Origin: JAVJRN01 sp040218415
Lineage (GTDB): Bacteria; Bacteroidota; Bacteroidia; Cytophagales; Cyclobacteriaceae
Assembly (NCBI GenBank): GCA_040218415.1
Contig: JAVJRN010000068.1
Location: 1 to 61,025, forward strand
Length of the DNA: 61,025 nucleotides
Reading direction: 5' to 3'
Position 1 is the first letter of the stretch. Each line of letters opens with the position of its first letter. The position numbers were made by a program, and so were the translations under genes. The notes below the pieces were generated by a model. It was not told the origin of the DNA. It was given only the letters and a program-made list of their open reading frames with translations, and did no database searches. Of the stretch, positions 18,841-26,961 are shown piece by piece.

Positions 18841-18872
18841 AAAATTGTCTAGAAAAACCGCCAATTAGTCCA
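18841..18872 (+). promoter_or_regulatory. Candidate HTCS operator, diverged site S4
   Basis: Over the same 32-base frame it matches S2 at 23 positions: the left half AATTGTCTAGAAAA and the final GTCCA are kept, the AGGTGATATC middle is not. It lies 277 bases upstream of the propeller/GH105 start, beyond the terminator at 18638-18700. It may be a weaker or partial site. Confidence 0.45.
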
Positions 18873-19225
18873 TTGAAGGCTTTAGCAATGCAATTAGCCT
18901 TCAATATTGATTAATCACGGAATAAAATAGTGCTCCTAAGTTTCCTTTTTCAAGTATCCAAGAATTAAAAATTATCCATTTGAGCTCAATCAACCTCTAA
19001 CAGTGAGATGTAAGGCAGGTCAGGCAAGTCACTGAATTAAGAGTATATTGATTGTTTCTAAGTTTCCTCCAACAGGATGTTAAGGATAGTGAACCTGGTT
19101 GTGTTGGATTACGAACAAACAAAATGAAATTTTCAAATGGATCACTGAATGTATAGTAGCTGAATGAATTGCCTAAGAGAAAATAATTCGATCTGAGCGT
19201 TAATAATTAGCTCACTTTTTAATTC
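18873..19225. other. Intergenic stretch after the oxidoreductase operon
   Basis: About 350 AT-rich bases between site S4 and the stop codon of the oxidoreductase gene. I see no gene and no clear hairpin terminator close to the stop, which leaves the hairpin at 18638-18664 as the first good terminator for that operon. Confidence 0.4.
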
Positions 19226-19231
19226 TTTCCA

Positions 19232-20416
19232 CTAAAATCGCAGCGTTGGATAATCGTTCCACATCGCAATTTTCTTTTCATGAAGTGCATCTAGGCTCAT
19301 TTGAACACATTTGGAGGTAATGGCTCCTGATTCAATATCTGCATATACTTTTTCACCTTCATAAATAGAGCGGTAAAACTGTTCCAATGCTTGGACAGTA
19401 ATATCAGTGCGTGCGGCACTAATTGGGGCACCTTCGCCTTTTTCCCATTGTGTGATTGTAGCACCACTCACACCGTCCACATTTCCATATTCAAGATTCG
19501 ATCTGTCTTCTGTATAGATTTTTGCCGATGTAGTCCCCATGACAATGGTGGCTTTTTTACCTAAAATTTTAATTTGATAGCCTTCAAATGAGTTGGTGGT
19601 TGTACAGGTAAAGCTGGCATCTACTCCATTTTCATATTCAAAAAGTAAATGGACATTGTCATAAGTTTCTCTGCCATCTTTCCAGTAATCTATACCTCCG
19701 GTCCCCACTATCATTTTTGGTGTTGATTCTAATACCCGGTTGATGAAGTCAATCTGATGTGAACACAATTCAGCCACTAATCCACCAGAGTATTCCCGGT
19801 ACATCCGCCAGTTGATCATGCGTTCCCATTTAGGATCTGGCACTGCTCTTCGCCAGTCACCGTTTCTGTTCCATTGGCACTCAAAAGCCGTGATTTCTCC
19901 GAGATAGTCGCTTTTGATGATTTGCTCTACTTTTTGATAGAGCTCTGAACTATTGTACTGATGTCCAGTCTGAAAAACCAACCCCGAATTTCGGTAAATA
20001 TCAAGCACTGATTGAATTTGATTCATGCCTTTAACCATCGTTTTCTCACAATAGACATGTTTATTGGCTTTCATTGAATCTAGAGCCACCTCATCGTGCA
20101 GACCGAAAGGGACAGCAATAATTACGGCATCTACTTTTTTATTTTCCAGCAAGGAAAGATGGTTTTGATATGCTTTAGCTCCTGTTTTATTAGCTAAATC
20201 AGTAAGCCGAAATGGCAGCACATCGCAAACCGCCTCAACAGAAAACATGGCGTGTTCCTTAATAGAATTAGCTATGCCACTACCTCTATTTCCGCAACCA
20301 ATAATACCAAGTCTTAGCTTTTTAGATGGCTTAAAATCAGTAAAACCTGCTGATATCAACGGTATCGACATGGCTGCTAAGCCACTGTTTCTTAGAAAAT
20401 CTCTCCTTGACCCCAT
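19232..20416 (-). CDS. Tat-exported Gfo/Idh/MocA-family oxidoreductase (second gene)
   Basis: The 394-residue protein begins with a twin-arginine leader (SRRDFLRN then a hydrophobic stretch ending near SAGF). The Rossmann nucleotide-binding motif LRLGIIGCGNRGSG starts near residue 34, followed by DAVIIAVPFGLHDEVA, YCEKTM (a variant of the EKP motif) and GGLVAELCSHQIDF. Such proteins carry a tightly held NAD(P) and oxidise or reduce sugar hydroxyls, often at C3. The gene begins 4 bases after the stop of a second oxidoreductase and belongs to one operon with it and with the DUF1080 gene. The set fits periplasmic oxidative deglycosylation by a 3-keto intermediate. The exact substrate is unknown. 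Confidence 0.88.
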   Translation of the reverse strand: MGSRRDFLRNSGLAAMSIPLISAGFTDFKPSKKLRLGIIGCGNRGSGIANSIKEHAMFSVEAVCDVLPFRLTDLANKTGAKAYQNHLSLLENKKVDAVIIAVPFGLHDEVALDSMKANKHVYCEKTMVKGMNQIQSVLDIYRNSGLVFQTGHQYNSSELYQKVEQIIKSDYLGEITAFECQWNRNGDWRRAVPDPKWERMINWRMYREYSGGLVAELCSHQIDFINRVLESTPKMIVGTGGIDYWKDGRETYDNVHLLFEYENGVDASFTCTTTNSFEGYQIKILGKKATIVMGTTSAKIYTEDRSNLEYGNVDGVSGATITQWEKGEGAPISAARTDITVQALEQFYRSIYEGEKVYADIESGAITSKCVQMSLDALHEKKIAMWNDYPTLRF

Positions 20417-20420
20417 TTTC

Positions 20421-21737
20421 CTAATTTATTTCCCAACCTGGTTCATATTCTCTCGACCATAACTTCATGGCATCTTTATCATATGCGCGTCCGGTTACAC
20501 TATCTACTTCAAAACTTCTGTTGGTTCTATAAGCCATATTTGCAAGAAGTGCCATATGATTACTTATAGCTCCATCATCTATAGGCGCGTTAAGTTTTTC
20601 TTTCCCACGGATGGCCTCAATAAAATTAACTGAATGTCTTGTAGAGCTTTCGCCACCACCTCCCAGTGCAGTTCCTGATTCGTCTGTTTTCTCCGAGTCT
20701 TTCACCAGTTTACCGTTCCTATCAAATAGTTTATATTCATTACGATTCACCATTACAGACCCTTCAGTTCCATAAATAATCGTTCCCCTTCCACTACCAT
20801 AGGTATTATAACGATTTCGACTTCTGCCTTCCCATTTGATGGTTCTGTCGTGTTCAAATTTGAAAGTAGCATCTAAGGTATCATACATTTCCCATCCATC
20901 ATCCTTGAAGTGACGCTTTTCAGCTTCTACGTGTAAGCGTTCCGGGTATTTTACCTTTAGTGCCCACCTTGCAACATCTAACTCATGTATGGCATTGTTA
21001 CCCGTTTCAGCGGTTCCCCATTTCCATCCATACCAGTGCCAGTTATAATTCCAGATATCATGATAATATTCTTGGCGTGGAGCAGGCCCCTGAAAGAGCT
21101 CCCAGTTCAAGTCGGAAGGAGGTGCTTGTTGTACCTGATGTTCAACGCTACCCCTGTTATTTTGATAAAAAGCAGTGGCGCTATATGGTTCTCCGATGAC
21201 TCCATTATGTATCTCTTTGATGATGTCAATGGTATGACCAGAACTTCGCTGTTGATTTCCCATCTGCACCATTAATCCGGTACTTTTCTGCTTAGCAACC
21301 ATTACTTCTGCTTCGAATGGATTGTGTGCACAGGGCTTTTCCACATATACATGTTTTCCCGCATCCATCGCCATGATAGCACCCGGCGCATGCCAATGGT
21401 CAGGAGTAGCCATGTAGACAGCATCTACTTTCTTGTCAGCCAGAATTTTCCGAATATCTTCCTGTACCTTCGGAACATAGTCAATCTGTTCCTTTAAGAT
21501 GCCTAGCGCTCGATCTACTTGGCTTTTCTTGACGTCACACAGATAGTCGAGGCGAACGTTGAATTCTGGCTGAAGCGTGGGATAGTAAGCTCCCACCCTA
21601 CGTCCAAGTCCCATAAATGCCAATGAAACCCGATCGTTCGATCCAATAATCTTATTATAACTAGAAGCTTTCATAGCCATAGCCAATCCTGCGCTTGATA
21701 GTGCTGTTTTCTTTATAAATGTTCGTCTTGATGTCAT
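20421..21737 (-). CDS. Tat-exported Gfo/Idh/MocA-family oxidoreductase (first gene)
   Basis: The 438-residue protein starts with a clear Tat leader, SRRTFIKK plus a hydrophobic stretch. The dinucleotide-binding segment VSLAFMGLGRRVGAYY is a slight variant of GxGxxG. YMATPDHWHAPGA, VYVEKPCAHN, MGNQQRSSG and NAIHELDVARWAL are typical of secreted sugar dehydrogenases annotated in Bacteroidota PULs. It is 38% to 44% tryptophan/aromatic-rich in no region that I can quantify, but the WNYNWHWYGWKWG segment near residue 235 is notably rich in tryptophan and probably lines the sugar site. It lies 11 bases after the DUF1080 gene and 4 bases before the next oxidoreductase. The pair may act on different sugars or form a heteromer. 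Confidence 0.9.
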   Translation of the reverse strand: MTSRRTFIKKTALSSAGLAMAMKASSYNKIIGSNDRVSLAFMGLGRRVGAYYPTLQPEFNVRLDYLCDVKKSQVDRALGILKEQIDYVPKVQEDIRKILADKKVDAVYMATPDHWHAPGAIMAMDAGKHVYVEKPCAHNPFEAEVMVAKQKSTGLMVQMGNQQRSSGHTIDIIKEIHNGVIGEPYSATAFYQNNRGSVEHQVQQAPPSDLNWELFQGPAPRQEYYHDIWNYNWHWYGWKWGTAETGNNAIHELDVARWALKVKYPERLHVEAEKRHFKDDGWEMYDTLDATFKFEHDRTIKWEGRSRNRYNTYGSGRGTIIYGTEGSVMVNRNEYKLFDRNGKLVKDSEKTDESGTALGGGGESSTRHSVNFIEAIRGKEKLNAPIDDGAISNHMALLANMAYRTNRSFEVDSVTGRAYDKDAMKLWSREYEPGWEIN

Positions 21738-21748
21738 TGATCTAAAAT

Positions 21749-23140
21749 TTAGAATTCACGAATTTTAATACTTCTGAAGCTTGCTTCATTCCCATGGTCT
21801 TGTAAAAGAATAGTGCCTTCTGGCCACCTTCCAAAATTCTCCCATTTTTGGTATTTACTATAATTAACCAATGCTTCAAACATTTGAGAATACCTGTCGT
21901 ATTCTATTACCTTCTCATGGTTGAGCCAATGTTCTACTTTGCCGTTTTTGGATACAATTCGGCAATGGTTCCAGTTGCCTATTCCTTTGAATTGCTTGGA
22001 GCGCCCCGGTGTAGTCAAGCATTTGGCAGGGATCAAATCGTAAAGTGACCCAAGCGTTCTGTTGTCCATCACGCCGAGTTTAGCATCTGGATGGTTTTTA
22101 TCATCAAGGATTTGAAACTCACAGCCTATAGCAGAGCCTGCTCCTTTGTTCAAAGACGGGTCTACGAAGTATTTGACGCCACTGTTGGCTCCTTCTGTGA
22201 TCTTAAATTCTAGCTCTAACTCAAAATCTCCATACATTTTGGTAGTGACGATATCTCCAGGTCCTGTTGACTCACCTCCATCGGTTTGAAGTATGGTCAA
22301 TTCACCATTGTCTATCACCCATCCTGATTTTGGAAAATCGTCGAGTTTGGCACCTCTCCAGCCTTCAGTAGTTTTTCCATCCCACAATAACCTGAAACCA
22401 TGATCTAGCTCCCAAGTAGTTAATTGATTTTTCAATAAACTGATTTCCGCTACGGTAGGATCAGCTTTGGTTAAATATTGATCAACATCTTTGGTGATGA
22501 TTTGTAAGTTTTTCCATTTGACCACATTTCCCTCTTGTTTCTGTGAACCAATACGATGAACTTGTAATCCAAAAAATCCTTCTGCAGTTTCATCATCTAC
22601 CAATCGGGTACAATGCTGACCGTTGATGAAGGTGTTTATTTGGTTTCCATTACATTCTATTCTGACCTTATTCCAATGTCCCATACGAAAAGCATCAGAA
22701 GCTTGCTGGTTTCTAGAAAGCGGATAAATCCATTTTCTGCGTCCTTCATCAAAGATTCCGCCAGTCCACTGCCTTTGATCTGGATCTATTTCCATTTGAT
22801 AGCCAAATACTCGCCCATTATCTCTGGTATTACTCCTAAACTGTATCCCCGAGTTAAGGTCATTTGGCAATAATACTTCAGCTTCAAAAATAAAATCTGA
22901 GTAGGTTTTCTTCGTACACAGGAAAGTATTCTGATCTGATTTGGTGGTCGCAGTGCCTATGATGGCACCATCTACTACTTGGTAACTCGCAGTACCTCCT
23001 TTTACCTCCCATCCATTCAGGTTTTTGCCATTAAATAATGAGGTCCATTCCTGTGCTGAGGTTTCAAAACGTACTAAAAGGAGTAAACCTATTAGTAACC
23101 AACCATTTAGTTTAAAATTGAATAATTGACTTCTCATCAT
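21749..23140 (-). CDS. Tandem DUF1080 (3-keto-disaccharide hydrolase family) secreted protein
   Basis: The 463-residue protein has a signal peptide (about 1-30, ending TSAQ) and two concanavalin-like DUF1080 domains. The first (about 31-215) contains WTSLFNGKNLNGWEV, GIQFRS and GYQMEID; the second (about 245-463) contains RLLWDGKTTEGWRG, GVKYFVD, GCEFQILD and WNHCRI. Members of this family have been shown to hydrolyse or eliminate glycosides oxidised at C3, acting after Gfo/Idh/MocA dehydrogenases. The gene sits directly before two such Tat-type dehydrogenases, which is the known grouping. Having two domains in one chain may give two specificities or one binding domain. Confidence 0.88.
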   Translation of the reverse strand: MMRSQLFNFKLNGWLLIGLLLLVRFETSAQEWTSLFNGKNLNGWEVKGGTASYQVVDGAIIGTATTKSDQNTFLCTKKTYSDFIFEAEVLLPNDLNSGIQFRSNTRDNGRVFGYQMEIDPDQRQWTGGIFDEGRRKWIYPLSRNQQASDAFRMGHWNKVRIECNGNQINTFINGQHCTRLVDDETAEGFFGLQVHRIGSQKQEGNVVKWKNLQIITKDVDQYLTKADPTVAEISLLKNQLTTWELDHGFRLLWDGKTTEGWRGAKLDDFPKSGWVIDNGELTILQTDGGESTGPGDIVTTKMYGDFELELEFKITEGANSGVKYFVDPSLNKGAGSAIGCEFQILDDKNHPDAKLGVMDNRTLGSLYDLIPAKCLTTPGRSKQFKGIGNWNHCRIVSKNGKVEHWLNHEKVIEYDRYSQMFEALVNYSKYQKWENFGRWPEGTILLQDHGNEASFRSIKIREF

Positions 23141-23254
23141 GGTTCGTATTTTAAGGTTTTGGTGTTTGTTAGATGCATGTATTATTGATTATTTCAAGCG
23201 CTCTCTTTTTAATGAACGCCATCTTTTCATATTATAAATAAACTTAATTTTTCA

Positions 23255-23437
23255 TTAAACGCCATAGTCTTCTAAGTGATCATTCTTAGCTTCCTTTTTA
23301 AAGGATAGCGCCTGGCAAGAAAGACTTGAGCGAGTCGAGTCAACTGAAATAAAGAATATACCAACCTTACTCAAAAGCTCAACCCAATGCTGATTAATCA
23401 CCATTTTCATTCCGATAATAACATCCTTCTTAGTCAT
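23255..23437 (-). CDS. Possible small protein in the GH106-DUF1080 gap
   Basis: A 60-codon frame starts 11 bases after the GH106 stop codon in the same direction and fills part of a 308-base gap within the operon. The product has a hydrophobic stretch near its middle (LLSKVGIFFIS) and a charged tail, with no domain that I recognise. Position favours a real gene; composition does not decide. The rest of the gap, 23141-23254, is AT-rich and without clear signals. Confidence 0.22.
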   Translation of the reverse strand: MTKKDVIIGMKMVINQHWVELLSKVGIFFISVDSTRSSLSCQALSFKKEAKNDHLEDYGV

Positions 23438-23447
23438 ATCTATTCAA

Positions 23448-26400
23448 TTAATAGTTCACTTTGAAAATCGAAACAGGTCCAAAAAGTCCTGACGATTGTA
23501 ACGGGCTTTCGGCTTTATAAGGATTGGAGGTACACCAAGTTGGCCGTTCAGATTTCGGCAAAAAGGCATCTCCTATCAACCGATTTTTCCAGTTATTGAT
23601 GACTTCTATCTTCAGTTCATTCTTTCCTGAATCCACAAAATCTGTGATATCCAAGCGGTATGGAGCTGTCCATACGCCACCTGCTTCCACATCATTGATA
23701 TAAACACGGGCAATAGCCGTCAAGCCTCCCAAGTCAAGCATGATGCGCCCTCCTTGGTCTATTGTGTCCAAATCAAAACTCTTAATATAGGTAGCATTTC
23801 CAGAATAATACTTTATGCGGTCATCTTTGGATTGCGACCAATCTGACAGCTGTTCAAACTTCACCACCTCTTCTGGCCCTCGTTTATTAGGATCAAATTG
23901 CACCTTCCAATTGGTAGTGAGATCAGCGAGCAGCATAGGTTCAGGATAGTTCAAATTCGAATCATTGCTTCGTCCTTGGCTTGCTTTTTCGTTAAATACG
24001 ACAAACACACTTTCAAAAGGTGCCAATTTCAATGGCACAGTTGTGAGTTCTCCTTTTTGCTGATAAGCAGGAAGCAATCTTTTCTCGCCTGTTGTAGCCA
24101 TCCAAAGCTCTGGCTGCTTTCCTGTTACTCGAAACGCTGGAGATACCACCTGTTCCTGATCCGTTTGATTGGATAAAAAATAGATATCAGTATTCTTCAA
24201 CTTTCTGTGTCCAAAATGTATAGAACTGTCTTGAGGCACATTACAATCCGGCACCAGATGAATATATCCAAGCGCCTCTTTCATACTCAGGCCATCCATG
24301 ACGATTCCTTCTCCATATGTCCTGATTTTCTTTTGCTTTCCGTCTAGATCACCCCAAATTTGAGCAGCCAATTGAATGACTCGGTTGTCTGATTGTGGCT
24401 GTCCTTCTCCACTCGGAGAACGTTTAGGTGCTGGTCCCAATATCACTCCTCCAGCTTGTACCAATTCCTCGATCTTTGCTAGTAACTCCGGACGCATGGT
24501 TTCTGATTGTGGTAACACCAATAACCGGTACTGAGTGCCATGTGGCAAAGTAAAAAGCCCATTTACCATGGTCATATCTCGCAAAATAACCTCCGCGTTG
24601 ATGTAGTCAAACTCATACCCCAAAGGAAGCGGAGGATTCGTATCTCCTGTCATTATGGGGGCATCTTCTCCAATAAAGTAAGCTACATCTGCTACATTCT
24701 GCCCTTGCTGTAACATGTAATTGGTGCGCTTCAGGTAGTCAGTGAAAATATCCATTTGGCTAAACCAAGTGTTCTTGCGATTGAAAGGGTTACCGAACCA
24801 GGCATTGATTCCCGGATTTTTATCTTCATAAGGCTGATGAATGTATACATGCAGCAACGTACTATTGATCCCTTCAGCAAAAAAACGATCACCGCGAGGT
24901 TTGAGCATGGCAGGACTTCTGCTAAAGGGATTTCCTCCACAAGTAAATGACTCAGCCCAAATTCGAGATTTTCCATATATGTGACCGCAGGAAGTTGCCG
25001 CCCTGTTTTCAATATTACCCAATGCTCCTTCACTCCAAAACTCTCCTGAGATTTCATCAGACTGACCACCATACATCAAAAACTCTCCTGGAAAGCCCCA
25101 ATGGCCATAATTTTCCAGCCAGGTTGTGAGACCGTGTTCATGGCTCACATCCCGCAAACCTCCCACATAATCATAAGCTACCTTATCCGCCACTAACCTC
25201 CTAACATCCCATAAAAAGCGGTCAGACGCCAACTGGCTTTTTACCACTATGCCTTGAAAAGTAGGTAGGAAAGGAACAGGATCATATCCATAGGTTTCCT
25301 GAAATTCTTGCAAAAATCCATCTGTAAAGTTTTGCCCACCTTTCTCGTAACTGTCTTGCACGACCACTTTAAAGGTTTTTCGGTCTTCAACCGGCACGCG
25401 CTTCAAGATTTCTCCAATGTGACCGTCAAAGTGTTTTTCTACATGACTCTTACTCATTTTATCTACTTCAAAGCCTGTCGCTTCAGGTGAGGCCGGACTG
25501 TTTTTTACTCCCGTAGGAGTCATTCCTGTTCGCAAAATCACCCACTCGCCTTCAGGCACTTCCCAGTCGAGGATGCCGTCTGCACTCATCTTGGCAGATA
25601 GATCGATCACCGCTTCAGGGTTGACGATCAAGGATACATCATCAGGCTCTGGCTGTGTTTTCCACTGGTAGTCGCTAGACTTTGGTAAAGGTGTGGGGTG
25701 CATTTTGGCCAATGATTTTTCAGCATAGTTGCCAAGTCGAACCGCAGAAGATAGCGTAATTTCAGTCAATCCCGGGTTGCGGTTAACAGCCGCATTAGGC
25801 CAATCATCGTGCTCCAAATAAGAAAATTTCAATCGGAAATTTTTGGCTTCTATTGGCTCCAAAGCTATCTGTAAAGGTGGGAGCTTCTTAAAACCAACTT
25901 CCAACGTGAATTTTGAACGATCTATTTCAAAGATTTGATGGGTTTCATACGCTCCTGAAGGTTGCTGCACTTCCAATTCAACCTGCGCATAGATAGGGCT
26001 CTTTGGGTAATGAAGGGTCAAGCTACGTGCAGTGAAAGGTTCCTGAGACCGAATCTCGATCATTAATGCTTCGTCTGGTGGGAAAAATACTGCTGTGGAA
26101 GTATCTCCGTCGAAAAGTAAACCAAGTTGATCTAATGCGGGATTAGAAGATAGTTTAGCATGCTTCTGATCAAGAATCGTTTCGCTATTTTTTGATTTTG
26201 GAAAGGCAAGAACTTTAACATCTTGAAAAAGCTCAGCAGGCTGCTTCAATTTTTCTGAAAAAGAACTCGGTCCTGTTACCATCGTTTTAGAAGAGGTAAG
26301 GTAGCGCATGGAATTTTCTGCCTTTACCCATGGCCCTCCCGATTGACTCCACCCTGGAGAATTAAAAATACCGATTTCAATATCCAATTCGGTTGCGGTT

Positions 26401-26768
26401 TTCAGTGCTGTGTGGATACACTCCCACCACTCATCGCTTAACATTTTTACCTCACCGTAAGGCACTCCAGCCAACCCAATATTCCCAATAAATGCCCGAT
26501 TGATACCAGCATCACGCATGGCATGAAGATCCTTCACAATGCCCTCTTTCGAAATGTTGTCAGAAACCCAATACCAGTAAACAGCTGTTTTCATACTGTC
26601 AGCAGGCTTAACAAACCCCTGATACAACCTTCCACTGTCAACATCAGGAGCTGAACAGGCAAAAGCCAAAAGAAGGGTTGAACATATTACCACATGGAGA
26701 TGCAGTCGTATTTTTCTAAGCTCAATAGCTTCTATACATTTTAACATATTCACACGCAAAGTCTCCAA
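23448..26768 (-). CDS. GH106-family alpha-L-rhamnosidase
   Basis: The 1106-residue protein has an N-terminal membrane-targeting segment with a possible lipobox (LLLAFACSAP), so it may be a lipoprotein. The following residues (VYWYWVSDNISKEGI, GIFNSPGWSQSGGPWV, MRYLTS) are the start of a GH106 catalytic domain; WLENYGHWGFPGEF and DEISGEFW lie in its centre. A C-terminal galactose-binding-like jelly-roll includes YSGNATYIKSFDL and GGVWTAPYRLDIT. Length is usual for the family. GH106 enzymes remove alpha-L-rhamnose by inversion, which fits a rhamnose-rich polymer such as ulvan or rhamnogalacturonan. It is transcribed between the sulfatase-GH78 gene and the oxidative module. The first in-frame Met is used; Met8 is also possible. 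Confidence 0.87.
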   Translation of the reverse strand: METLRVNMLKCIEAIELRKIRLHLHVVICSTLLLAFACSAPDVDSGRLYQGFVKPADSMKTAVYWYWVSDNISKEGIVKDLHAMRDAGINRAFIGNIGLAGVPYGEVKMLSDEWWECIHTALKTATELDIEIGIFNSPGWSQSGGPWVKAENSMRYLTSSKTMVTGPSSFSEKLKQPAELFQDVKVLAFPKSKNSETILDQKHAKLSSNPALDQLGLLFDGDTSTAVFFPPDEALMIEIRSQEPFTARSLTLHYPKSPIYAQVELEVQQPSGAYETHQIFEIDRSKFTLEVGFKKLPPLQIALEPIEAKNFRLKFSYLEHDDWPNAAVNRNPGLTEITLSSAVRLGNYAEKSLAKMHPTPLPKSSDYQWKTQPEPDDVSLIVNPEAVIDLSAKMSADGILDWEVPEGEWVILRTGMTPTGVKNSPASPEATGFEVDKMSKSHVEKHFDGHIGEILKRVPVEDRKTFKVVVQDSYEKGGQNFTDGFLQEFQETYGYDPVPFLPTFQGIVVKSQLASDRFLWDVRRLVADKVAYDYVGGLRDVSHEHGLTTWLENYGHWGFPGEFLMYGGQSDEISGEFWSEGALGNIENRAATSCGHIYGKSRIWAESFTCGGNPFSRSPAMLKPRGDRFFAEGINSTLLHVYIHQPYEDKNPGINAWFGNPFNRKNTWFSQMDIFTDYLKRTNYMLQQGQNVADVAYFIGEDAPIMTGDTNPPLPLGYEFDYINAEVILRDMTMVNGLFTLPHGTQYRLLVLPQSETMRPELLAKIEELVQAGGVILGPAPKRSPSGEGQPQSDNRVIQLAAQIWGDLDGKQKKIRTYGEGIVMDGLSMKEALGYIHLVPDCNVPQDSSIHFGHRKLKNTDIYFLSNQTDQEQVVSPAFRVTGKQPELWMATTGEKRLLPAYQQKGELTTVPLKLAPFESVFVVFNEKASQGRSNDSNLNYPEPMLLADLTTNWKVQFDPNKRGPEEVVKFEQLSDWSQSKDDRIKYYSGNATYIKSFDLDTIDQGGRIMLDLGGLTAIARVYINDVEAGGVWTAPYRLDITDFVDSGKNELKIEVINNWKNRLIGDAFLPKSERPTWCTSNPYKAESPLQSSGLFGPVSIFKVNY

Positions 26769-26961
26769 TCGGCTATATTTAATATCTCATTTAATATTTA
26801 AGCTACTTTTCTCTAATGGCAATTTTCCTGATCATGAAACAAGTCTTCAAGTATTTGCATGAACGATTACTATTGCTAGAATTATTTATCAAAGCAATAA
26901 TTCAACAGCGAAACTTGCATCCAAAGGCTCATTTTACGCTTTGCTGTCGTGGGGTTTCTCA

